Below, one piece after another: positions 1 to 11,700 of a DNA stretch of 64,000 nt. The notes beneath the pieces were generated by a model. It ran no database searches, was not told the DNA's origin, and was given only the letters and a program-made list of their open reading frames with translations. This DNA comes from Colius striatus (lineage: Eukaryota; Chordata; Aves; Coliiformes; Coliidae), in the NCBI RefSeq assembly GCF_028858725.1, contig NC_084773.1, positions 18,484,850-18,548,849 on the forward strand, in the 5' to 3' direction. Each line of letters begins with the position of its first letter. The stretch's first letter is position 1. The position numbers were made by a program, and so were the translations under genes.

Positions 1-682
1 CCCCAAGTGCAGAGGAAGAGCAGGGCAGAAGCAGAGGGAAAGACAGCACATCACAGAGCAGTGGGAAGGGAGCAAGCACTGGTACGTCTCTGGAAGCAGC
101 AACAGTGCTCAACTATGCAAGGTCTCAAAGGTGGGGACATCAGTGACATCAAAGTTATCTGGAAGTTAACATTTCCATGTGTGCCATGTTCTCATCTGGC
201 ATTTATGGTGGCATCACATGGTGTGGGCACTGAAGACACTTATACCCAAACGGGATTCTTGCAGACAGAGGGAAAAGACTCACAAATGACATAAAGAAAC
301 CACGCTTTTGGGCACACAGAGGAAAGAACAAGAACTAAAGATGTTGTCCTCCCTCCAGAAGAGGCAGCCAGGCCCTACAAGCAAGCAGGTCTGTTGGAAA
401 AGAGCAACATTCTCTTCAACAGTCTGCCACAAAATGGGAGAAGAAAAAAAAAAGAGAGCTGAAGACATGGGATATTACAAATACCTATCAATTTTCACAA
501 TGTGTATTTCCTAACTCATACTAACACAGCTTTCTCCAGCCCATGCGGAGTTGAAGGACATTTCAGAGTTCATACCTATAATTTGGAGAGAGAGGGAGCA
601 GCGTTACTTTCTTTTCCTTAAGTGCAATTTCCCCCCCCTCCTCCCCAGACATATGCTGTGTAATTGCAGCTACAGTGTAGGT

Positions 683-688
683 TTTATT
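683..688 (-). terminator. Alternative distal SHQ1 poly(A) signal (AATAAA)
   Basis: TTTATT on the plus strand reads AATAAA in SHQ1 sense and would give a 3' UTR of about 1.4 kb. Canonical hexamer, but no other support. Confidence 0.25.
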
Positions 689-1189
689 GCTAGCATTTAG
701 AAGAGTAAGTGCTCGCTGACATGCAAGATGGGAAAGGTTCCTCCCCTGGGGAACAGAACACAGAGACTGATTAAGCGACTGGTAGGTATTTAAGAGCATA
801 AAAAATACTGGCAGATCAGGGTTGCAGCTCTCAGTGAAGAGGAGTTAGCACAGGAACAGAGCTAGCTTGCTGATTTCCAGCAGGGTGTAGCATTGGTGAA
901 GAATAAGTCTTTAAGCTTGGGATTTTTTTATATACTTTTGAACAGCAAAAAGGTTGAAAACCAATCACATCTTACCCCTTCTGAGGCATGAATCGGGTGC
1001 TCCTACTTTGTTGGAGTGCTGAACCAAACGTAGTGGTCCATGTCCCATCCTGCCTACCTCCCAAACCCTTTTCTGAACAGCATCACATCATTTGCAGTAG
1101 CCACCTGACTTCAAGAACCTATCTAGGATTAACAGAGCTCAGCACAAAATGTATTGACTGATTGCATGATTTTAACACGATCAAGACAA

Positions 1190-1270
1190 AAAGAAGCAAA
1201 TGAGTTGCCCAAAGCTACATGAGGGACTAATAACAAAGCCAGGCTTTGCATTTAGTCCCATGCTGAAGAG
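1190..1270 (-). repeat. MIR/CORE-SINE-like relic, antisense
   Basis: The stretch GAGTTGCCCAAAGCTACATG, followed by a CCAGGCTTTGCATTTAGTCC block, resembles the reverse complement of the tRNA-SINE core (GCCCAAGGTCACACAGC ... GCCAGGATTTGAACC). Only about 80 bp is recognisable. Confidence 0.4.
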
Positions 1271-1510
1271 AGGTGTACCATGATGCTGCATCACTTTGGT
1301 TAATATTAATGTTAAAAGTATAGGCTGAAAGAAATAAGCAATAATGAGGATTTCTGTTCTTTAAAGAGCAGCAGTGGTGTCCACACGTGGAAACACTTCA
1401 AACACAGTACAGAATAAATAAATGACAGAACTGCTGAAATAACTTATGTAAGACCTGCAGAAATAGAAGCTCTGACCCTCCTGTATTGTGCTGATGACAA
1501 AGAAATTTCC

Positions 1511-1516
1511 TTTAAT
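1511..1516 (-). terminator. Candidate SHQ1 poly(A) signal (ATTAAA)
   Basis: TTTAAT on the plus strand reads ATTAAA in SHQ1 sense, about 540 nt after the stop. It is the first canonical-variant hexamer I found downstream. A better AATAAA in SHQ1 sense lies at 683-688 (TTTATT on plus). Which is used cannot be decided from sequence. Confidence 0.25.
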
Positions 1517-2057
1517 TTGTATAAAAAATAGACAATATTTCTATATTTCCAAATATTTTGTCAGCATTCATCAGACTTCTGAAGTTACAGCCATTTTTAA
1601 AGCGGTTAGCTATAAAGCATTTTAAAGTTTAAAAGCTGCAGCAAAATGTCACAAACAAGCTCATACAGCCATAGTGAGGAGATTTCTCAAGTAAATCCAA
1701 ACAGCTAAAGATAACTAAAATGATTCCACAGCTCAGTTGAATTTGATTAGGGCACCATTCCACTACTGACCAAGCTTCATGAAAACTGCTTCTAGAAGTT
1801 TACTGAAATTCCACATTTGCACACATAGAAATCAAACCTGAGGCTGCTGATTCAGAGAAGAAAAAAGCCTAACTATCAGGGTATCTATCATACAGTCATA
1901 TAAATTCTTTTCAAAGCAGTCTTGTCCTCCAAACCCTCAACACAACAAAGAAGAAAAACAGCAACTTCTTTCTGCAGCTGAGGATAGCCTTGGCAACACC
2001 TCATTGCAGCAATGAGCTGTGTTGCTAGCGGGTCACGCTGTGTTCTAACATGGTCCT

Positions 2058-2706
2058 TTAGTCTTCACCTTCATTTGTGCTGCAAACAAAGAGCAATGGG
2101 TTTGTCTTTGAAGACACCTCTAAGAAATTTCCTTTCCCAGTAGTATCTGTTGAGAATCTGTCAGGCTCAGACACATGGTTTTCTTCTTGTTCCTGCACAA
2201 TGCAGCCTGCAGTCGCCAATCCTTCAGCCTGTTCTGAAAGCCTAATTGCAGTATCCATTTGCTTTTCTAATTCTTCTATCAATTTTCCAGGAAGAGATGT
2301 AGATTGCAAAGAAACCTTTGATTTTTCATCACTAACCTCCACCGTCGAAGTGTTTGTGCCCTGCCTTAATCCATTACAGTCGATAAGTGGAGCTGTCCTT
2401 TCCTCTTGAAGCGTGCCTTGTAAAGGATTTATTTTCCCATCTTCACTGGCTGAGGACTCTTGCTCATCTGAATCAGAGCCTTCTGTCTCAGATGATGAAG
2501 TACTGCTTGATTCTTCAGAGTCACTTGTCTCCAATTCAGAGGGAGGCAGCTGTTGCTTGGAAACTGTGCCAGTAGCTTGTAACATGCTCTCTTCCTCTTG
2601 CACCAGCACTGCTGCTGCTTCTAGCTCTTCTAGTTCAAATCCTAAGTGAGACTTGCTAAGTGTGGTTTTCTGCAAGGATTCAGAGAGTGCAGCCAACTTT
2701 TTTGAC
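2058..2706 (-). CDS. SHQ1: SHQ1 last coding exon (C-terminal tail)
   Basis: A 649-nt terminal exon, stop at 2058-2060. The acceptor is TTTGTTAAAG|G. It opens with [12 protein letters not shown], then [19 protein letters not shown], matching human SKKLAALTEALK and [19 protein letters not shown]. The remainder is a low-complexity tail: a Ser/Glu/Asp run at residues about 450-482 with many S-x-x-E/D sites that look like casein kinase 2 targets, then a poorly conserved Gln/Ser/Thr-rich segment. The tail accounts for the extra length over human. The TTG at 2696-2694 is an internal Leu codon, not a start. Confidence 0.94.
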
Positions 2707-5700
2707 CTTTAACAAAGAAGAAGATATATTATTGGACTCTACAGACAGAACTTTCCTGTTTGATAACGAGAACACAAATCTTAAACATTCCTACTGATTG
2801 CTTGGTTTGGGAACAACTTTGATCACAATTGTAAAAGAAGATGTCACAGGGGAAAAAGAAAATCAAAGTATTCATAATTACTATTATTTTGGGTAACTTT
2901 TCCCACAAGGCTAGACACTGCTCCCCTGAAATTCTTAGTTGACACTTTCAGGAGAGAGAGTGCTTCTCTGATGTTTCAGAAGTGCACAGTAAAGGAAAAT
3001 GGATTTATTTAGCAGTGAACTCTGCAGTATATGGCTCACTGGATTAAGTTCATATGCAGCAAAGTCATTTTGTTTTACTGCCCTTCCAGATCTGTGTGTT
3101 AAATGCAGATGAACCGACAGCACATAGCTGATCAGGTCCATCCCAGTGATATATTCCCCTCCTGTCCTAGCCTGGTGTGTGACAGCAGGAGACGTTCAAT
3201 ACTCGGTAGATGTGCTTTACCTTTCCCTTGTAATTCAGCTGAAATACAATTCAATAGAAATATCAGGACTATTTAGATAAACACCTCTAATACTGTGTCA
3301 GCCACTTCCATTTCCTCAAGTGTTTTGAAGTCAGCACGTGCTTTAACAGAAAAGTGCATCATGAATTTATAAACAGAACAAAAAGCAAAAGAGTGCCTTG
3401 AAATGGAGGGGCGGGGGGCAGAGGGGAAAAGGGGTATAAAATAACAAACATACATCCTGTTTCTTCTTGTAGAGTTTTGCCTCAGACTATCAATCAACTT
3501 TTCACCACTTCCTGCAACAGCAGGTCTACTATAAATCCTGCAGTAACTGACTGAGTTTCATTTCCTCTGCCAAACCTGCTAACCTGCAAGGCATGACACA
3601 CTGACACTGGAGCAAGTAGCTGATAATGTAATACATGACTCCTGCGAGGCAAAAGTTAAAGTGCTTGTTCTCTCAGTTGAATGATTTTAAAGATCTTTAT
3701 ATTCCATTTCCCAGGGGGCATAATTACTCAGTATAACATAGACACTTCCTTTTTTTTTTCCCCTCCTAAAGGAATTGTATTTAAAAGTGGGGGAAGGGAA
3801 ATCCAACGCAGCGTCTTACACGTTTTACCCAGTGTGGTGTTTAAAAGCTGAACTTGGAATAAAACATACCAAACTTCCTCAGTTCAACCCATACACTAGA
3901 AAAACAAGAATAAATGTTTCCCAAAAGTACTGAAGCAACAGAGAGCAATTCATATATCTAGGATTTTCAAATCTAAACCTAAGAATGACATTACAACATT
4001 TCCCAGCTGCCTCCAATATCAACACGGGCACCAAGTTCTAAACAGTTGCTGGCTTAACACTAGCCCAATTTTTTTCTTTTTGGTGATATATTTCCATCTT
4101 ATTTCTGTCAAGAAGTTGCCTTCTTGCAAAGTTACAGAGGATTTGAGAAATTACCAACCTAACTGGGAACAAAGAAACCATTCTCCATGCTCCACAGGTG
4201 AAAAAAAAGAAAAAGCAGCCAAGTGATAACAGAGAAGTTCATGAAAACTTGCAGGTAAGTGGTAACAGAACTCACAGGGAAACCTGGTGCTGAACACACT
4301 GCTGAGAAGCTGGTTTATATCCCAAGTCACAAGAGTTTTTATCCCTTTCAGAAAGCATTTTGCTCTGCTTTTGACACAGTCTCCTTTCTTCCTTCTAACT
4401 ATACATAAGTTTATGTGTACACGTGCCCCCTTCCCCCCAGTGAATCGTTAGTAATATGAAGGTACAATCCTTTCTCCTGTCCTATTGTCTGTCTATCTGC
4501 AAGAATACAAGCTCCAAATGCTAAATGTGCCTTGTGACACAGAACACTGTTTTGTACCACTTCTATATGTAGTTCCTTTTAATTTAATTGACAGCCACGA
4601 GCAACTAACTGTAGGCCCAACAATTTCCTCTGGTGATACATCTCCAGTTCCAGCTACCTCAGTCTCACCTACTTGTTTTCCTACTGCCATTGTAGATAGA
4701 AAATCAATTTTGAGAGTCCTATTCGTCCTCACATCTCTTCTATCATGTCTGTCACTTTGGTTCCCAATCCTGTGTGTATCTTTTGGCTTTTCTCTATTTA
4801 TGCTGTTCTAACTTTTCATGTATATTTTTCCTGCTAGATAGTCTTTGGAATTACTCCCTTAAAAACGCCTCTTTTACTGCTCTCTCAATGCAGTTAATGC
4901 ATTAGATAAACATGCCACACAACTGAATCAAGTGGGAAGGAGATGTATGGCATTGTGTACCTTTTGGCATTAATAAATACTTCATTGTACTTCAGATTAG
5001 TTAATGCCAAGTGTTAAGTGATATACTCATTTGACTTAAGACACATTATGTTACTAAATTAGATGTGATCCTACTGACAAAGAAAAGAACAGCCTCTCTA
5101 AAGCAGCAAGTGTTTGGTCATTCTCTACAGAAATGCATTTTTATCAAGGAGTTCAAAGAGAATGAATGAAAAGGCTGGTGCCTGACAGCTACAGACAAAC
5201 ATCTAGGCTACAGGGCAACTGTAAAACTGCAAAAAGCACACTTAGGCTGAAAACCTTGGGTTAAGTCCTTCCAACTGATCAAAATACTCTACAAAATAAG
5301 TGATTTCATAAAACCACCATGGCTTCAAGTTTCAAATTTAGTCCATTTTCCCCAAAAGTTTTGATAGAACTTGCAAAGGATCACAGGACAAAAAGTCATC
5401 TCTACTTTCTATGATTCTATGACTAAATGGCCTGCTCTTCCCTTCTAACAGCAGCAGCACAAATGGATGAGTAAATGTCTGCAAAAGGCCAACGATTCCA
5501 TCTATCCTGCCTTACTACAGCAGTGTCACACAGTGATCCTGTGGAGTACTGTGACTGCCAACACCATGCCCAGGACACAGACCCAAACTGCCAACCAGCA
5601 CCTCTCAGCAAAAAGGAAGGGCCATGCACTTCATGCAGACCTGCACAACCTCCTTTCTCTCTGCCCCAAAGATCACGTTAGACAAACCACAATAGGAATC

Positions 5701-8700
5701 TTCCAATAAATCATTACAAAGCTAGAAGATCATTTTACTGTTTTTTTTAGCCATGAGATACTTGATTTCAACTGGATTTAAACAGCATGATAAAGTATCT
5801 TTTCAGTTACTCTTATTTCTTACTGGCTAAAAGGCTTCCTCAAAACTTTTACTCTTGTCATTATGTTTCTTCCAGAAAAAAACAAATGGAGAGTCTACAG
5901 AGCTCAACAGTTCAATATGAGAAACAAACTCAAGCTGTCACACTCCTGATAAATTATACATAAAAGGAGAAAGCTCCATTCCTCAACTTTCCCATTTTAA
6001 AAAGAGCACTTGAGGAGCAGTTTGTCTTTTTTAATCTTTCCTCTCCCTGTGCAAGGGATTAACAGAATTACAATTACCTATCAGTCCATCTTGTTGAAGG
6101 CAATTGCCTCATTTCAAGGAGAACTGAGTTTCAGAGCAGTATTTCACATCAGCCTTAAGAAAAGGTGGCAGCATTCCCTGGACACACCAAGGCAAAGAGC
6201 ATAAAAATCAGAGCATGTAAATGCTTTCCAAGGGAGATCATGGATCTCTGAGCTAATGACCTCCCTAGCTGAAAGATAAGCAACAGTTCAGGAAACAAAA
6301 ATGAGACACCAGAAATGACATACCACGTATTAGAGACTTGCAGTAAACTGGTCCTGCTGTTTCCAAAATCTTTTGAGTAGTGTTTCAGAGATTAGACTGC
6401 AAATACTTTAATTTTTCAAGTATGATTAATGGAATTGCATGATTACTTTAAGACATGCTCATTCAGTGGGCACATTTGCAGTAATGATATCTTATTATTA
6501 TGGTAATGGTGTTCCAACATAAACATGCATAATAGGCTTTAAAGGTGTTACACATGATAATTATTAGTTATCAAGATGTCAGTTGCTTAAGCAAAATGTT
6601 TAATTACAGGTTAAACTGATCGGATGCATATTTTGTTTAATGTATAGCTTTGAGGAACAGGTAACAACAGAGGCACCTCAGGTCTTATCCATAAAGTCTG
6701 GAATTAAAATTTCAAGACAGAACTACTGTAATCCTTGTCTACACAGTAGGAGAGTTTCTCCACCTGCTAGAAGAAAAAACCCTTGTTCCACAGATCTCAG
6801 ATTACAGGGGAGTAAAATTGGGGTGAAAAGAACAAAGAATCAAAAGAGATTTAGCAAATTAAGAGAGATGGAAAAACCAAGTAAAAAAAGAAGATTACAG
6901 TAACAGGAAAGGGAAATGATTACCAGTTTACTGCAAAGCCCACCTGTGGCTGCACGAAGTGATAGTGATGGGGATTGTACTGAGACACGAGCAGCAGCTG
7001 GGGTGGGAGGGAAGCAGGACTTCTCCAGTTAAAGACTAAGGCTCTATGAGCTCTGGTTCTACCTTCCGTTGCAAGGAGTAAAGAGGGCCTAGGATCTGAT
7101 GAATCAAGATAAGCTGTTATCTCCAGAACATGGAGCTACTAGAAAGATGTCTCATTGAAGACATCCTTTAGGCATTTGATTGTTTCCAAGGAAGATTTAA
7201 CAGAAACTGGAAGGAATGACAGAGGTCAACCTAACAGAAGGTACAAAAATAAATGCAGGAGTTGTGGGATACATCCAGCCTCAAGATCCTCTGCTATTTC
7301 CCAGATGTTAAAATAAGTAATAATGCTTTTGTATAACACGTCCAGCAGTCAGGGAGAGCATTAACAAAAGGAAAGGTTTTAAAGAAAACATGCTAAAGGG
7401 CCAGGCCTTTCCATCTGCAAGGTACTTGCCTTCCACCCAATGCTCTCGCTTTAACAATTCAGTTATGACACAAAAAGCCTAAACAAACAACTCAAAGAGA
7501 ACTTGAAAATATAAAAGTCAGCATTCTGCTCCTCATTCATGAGTGGCACTGCATACTCAATCATGGCATGGGAATTACATATCTAAAACATTGTACAGAG
7601 TATTTGCAAACACGGGAGTAAATCCTCAAACTGGCAGCGCAGCCTTTTCCTAGACAGGCACAAGCTCTGGCTTGCTTTGGTAAAGAATAAAGATTATTTC
7701 TGCTACCTCCTAAGTCTGGCTTTGCATTGTACAGATGTATACAAACATCCACTTTTCTGATGTACACAGGGTAAACTATGTGTAAGACGTGGCAAAATGC
7801 AACAGGATTTTTCTATCTACCCTGGTTCAATCACAGCCTAGTCAGTGTACAGTGCACAGGTACAGGCATGGCAAATGGAGCTGTTCTTGCCTAAGCACAA
7901 CACCAAAGCAACAACACATGGGAACCTGTACATCAAAAACATTGACAATAGCTTTGGTTATCAGTCTGGTGTTTGAATGTGACCTAACTGGTCTTGGAAC
8001 CAAGCTGGAACCTAACTAATCTTGGATCAACTCAAGTCTTGTTATATTACCTTGTTGGAACGTGGTTAAGGCCTATTCACAGCGTTACAATGGGAATCAG
8101 TCCTCTTCACTTGCAGTGCTCTAACTTGGCTCTACAGGGCTGACAAGCCCTGTTTTAAATGTAAAACACTTTACCTTAATTATCTTTAAGCCTTACGGGC
8201 AAGATAAACAAGTCTCAAGGAAACAGCAGACACTTGGAGCGCAGAGGTGCTTTTGCAGTGTCAGAGGTTCCACCAAATAGGAAAACAGGCCTGTCTCATT
8301 GCCAAGCAGCCATCCCCTGGTAGGCCTACAATTCCTGGAGACACATTCAAATACAAACTGGCAGCCTGCTGTGCCAGTCAGCAGAGCTGACAAATATAGA
8401 AAGGGCAGTTATTTAACTTCTCTGCTAACAGCGAGATCAGATGAAAATAAAATCTTCCAGTTCAGGAAAAGAATCCTTACAAATGGGCATTTAGCTGCAA
8501 TAGTAAGAAACTCATCACACTAAACACAACCATCCATCTGCTGAAACCACTCAAAGTCACCAAAGCATGTGAGCCTCAGAATCTGCCCAGAGTTGAGTCT
8601 AAGACTCAGTTACACCCTTTAGCATGTGTTTTACATGAGATGTAGAGCACATTTTTTATTCCCCTTTCAAGGTTACTCCTAATGAGTGCTTCAGGTTACA

Positions 8701-11700
8701 CACCAGCCAATGACCTCCAGCCACAGGGAAAGTTTTGAAAAAGCAAGCTCAGAATCTGTGAACAACAAAAAATAATAATCCAAATTAGGTTCTGAAAGAA
8801 AATCATAGCAGAAAGTCTTGGTAAATGTTAACAGACAGTGACAACCACTTTGCCTGTCTGTACACCCTGTTGTGTTACAGATTAAGATAACAAACCTAAC
8901 TTGACACTGCTTTTATTGCCAAGTACCCTATATGTGCCTTATACCCCAATTCCCCACAAGCTTAGGGAAACTATGCACAGATTTTATTTCATCCAGCCCT
9001 GGGAAGCTATTCTCTACAGTGAAACATGGCTGGAACTTAACAAAGCATAACAATACTATCATGAAATTTAAGGCATTTAGTAGAACAGAAAATACACACA
9101 GCACCTGAAGCCCAGGGCAACCCGTTCACAGAAAGAGAAGGCCCTCATTCAGGGGAGCACAGATACTACTCCTTTACACTTCCACCATGCAGAGAAAATG
9201 CTGTAAGTTCCTAATGAACAGAAAAGTCTAAAACCTACTTTACATCTCCTTTCAAAAATGGCACCTCTATCCACAAAGGCCTGTATTGTATCAGTTACAC
9301 AGAAAGATGAATATATAGCATTTATGAAATAACTTTCCAGCCTTTATTAGCTGGTTAGCTCATCATAACCTCTGAAAGCATCACAGACTAGGTAGTACAA
9401 TTAACAGTCAGCATGGTAAACACAAAGAGCATCATTCAACTATTTCATGTTCTTAGTTTATTATACATTTTTATAGTAAGAGGCAGGACCAATAAATAAC
9501 TCCATTAAAATCTCATTAGTTCTGATCAATGAGTATAGAAGAACAAAACTGAATTTATCATGTCAGTGAAGGACAAACAGGACCATTTTCTTTGGGACTC
9601 AGGTAAAAATTAACCTAAATTTTAAATAATCTTCTGCATTATCTGCAGCAAAAGAAAGACAGATGAGTGTAAACACAACAGAAATAACACCACATTTGTT
9701 TACATGATTTAGTAGCAGATTAACCACTATCTTCATAGGAAAGAAACAAACCATCTCCACAGCACAGCGCTCGAGACTGCTTAATTTCTACACTTCCTTA
9801 GGAAAACCCAGTTGCTGATATAAAATGTGCTCAGTCTATTCAGTCTATCTTATGTGACTGCAGGTAACAATTCATTCTTCCCATTTCTCAAGAGGATGGA
9901 TTCTGACTTTCAGCCTAAATAACTCAGGTTTACACAGTTATACTGTCCATGTCTATACTAACTGTTAATTATTTCCTTTCTAATGACTCCTGGAAACACT
10001 AGGCGACTTCAATCACACTTAAGAGCAACTAGAGTTTTTTAAAAAGGTCTTTACATTCCTACATATTTCATGAAAACAAGCAGAGGTATAAATAATGGCC
10101 CTCATGAGAAAAGGCTGGCAGAACACAGCTATTGTGTACCGCCTTGGTAGGAGGCCACGGCATGCACATACCACAAGCTGATCAGTGCCAAGGCCAGCTA
10201 CTGCACACGCTGCCTCTTGGCTGCTCGAGGTGTCAAGGATGTGGTCAAGAGATTAGGGCACAAGGCCTGGGTTTGTAGGAAGTTTATAGCATCCTTTTTT
10301 TTTTTCTTGCCTCCCTTGGAGACACGAGACAAAGCAGAGACTGGAAAATACATTTACTGCACACCAAATCTTTATCCTAAATATAGGAAAACCACACTAT
10401 AAAAGAGTGCACTGGGTTAAAAAAGAAGTCTGGAAAATAGATTTCTCTGTAAGCAAGATGCCACCACTTCAAATTGACAGGATTAGAAGGGCAGAAATCC
10501 AGCAAAAAGAGACTATTTTTGAGACCTTATCAATGCTTATAAATACCCAAAGGTGGGTGTCAAGAGGACGGAGTCAGTCTTTTTTCTGTTGTGCCCAGTG
10601 AGAAGCCAAGGGGTAACAGGCACAGGCTGAACACAGGAAGTTCTACTTGAACTTGAGTAGAAACTGGTGTTGAGGTGAGGGAGCCCTGGCCCGAGCTGCC
10701 CAGGGAGGGTGTGAAGGCTCCTTCTCAGGAGGCTTCCAAACCTGCCTGGACACGTTACTGTGCCCCCTGATCACAGGGAACATGCTTTAGCAGGGGGGTG
10801 GGCTGGATGAGCTCTAGAGGTCCCTCCCAGCCCCCACCATTCTGTGATTCTGTGAAGAGCAACTCACCACTTATTTTCAAGTGCAGTCTTGCACCATAGA
10901 ACAATGGCTGATGTAGAAGAATCCAACAGGTTTCAGGGGAACATAAAATGCTTTCATCTTGCAGTTACGTCTTTCAAAGGGCATTATCTGAATTGTGAAA
11001 CCAAGTGACACACACTGTGATCCACTGGCCATCTTGTAAACATGAACTGCTCTCTACATAGCTTAAAGTATTAGTTTCTTAACCATAAATCAAATATAAA
11101 CCACAGCACCACCATTTCAATTTAAGCAACTTCTTTTCTGTTAATAAGTCTGAGTACTTCAAGCAACTTTCCCTTCATATTTACTCTGAAATTCCACAGT
11201 GCTTCTTTCATAATGAATCTAAATACTGCATGAGCTGACCTTCACATTTATAAATATTTTAAAAAAAGATGAAGCTTTCCAGTATAGCATCTTACTTTCA
11301 ATACTTGGTCTTTTTTGTAAGCTGAAACCCAACGTGTCATGGACAGCTTACTTAGGATAGTATAAAAATACTCCTAAGAGGGAAAAACAGAATGAACACT
11401 GGACTATAAAAAGAAAAGGAGCAGTATATCTGTGTTTTAAGAATCTTTAAAGTGAGCTCAGAAGCAGTTCAGTGTTGACCAAATAGTTTTGGTAAGTTGC
11501 AATCAGTCCAAACACTTAACAGTGGCACAGCCTCCAGAGTTACCACAACTACAAATAATGAAAGATGAATAACTCGCCACAAAACAGACACAGAGAAACA
11601 AACAGACTTTATAATGTAAGTATTGGCTGCATTACAGAAGTGGAATGCTGACAATTGTTCTACATTAGCCCTGACTCCTTCAAATTTCTTAATTGCTGTT

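Larger units (their letters stand above)
1..2057. other. 3' flank / 3' UTR region of SHQ1
   Basis: No coding exon is visible here; short open frames lack homology or codon bias. The part next to 2058 must be SHQ1 3' UTR. A SINE-like relic lies at about 1190-1270. The rest is AT-rich unique-looking sequence with a purine tract near 580-600 and a pyrimidine tract near 630-650. Confidence 0.7.

Noticed and set aside
2626-2648. tRNA B-box-like AGTTCAAATCC
   Set aside because: Lies within SHQ1 coding sequence and lacks a matching T-stem, anticodon arm or acceptor stem.
2077-2649. Two open frames antisense to the last SHQ1 exon
   Set aside because: They mirror the Ser/Glu/Asp codon composition of the coding strand; no independent evidence for an antisense gene.
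3435-3440. TATAAA directly after the G-rich run
   Set aside because: No gene, start exon or CpG signal follows on the plus strand.
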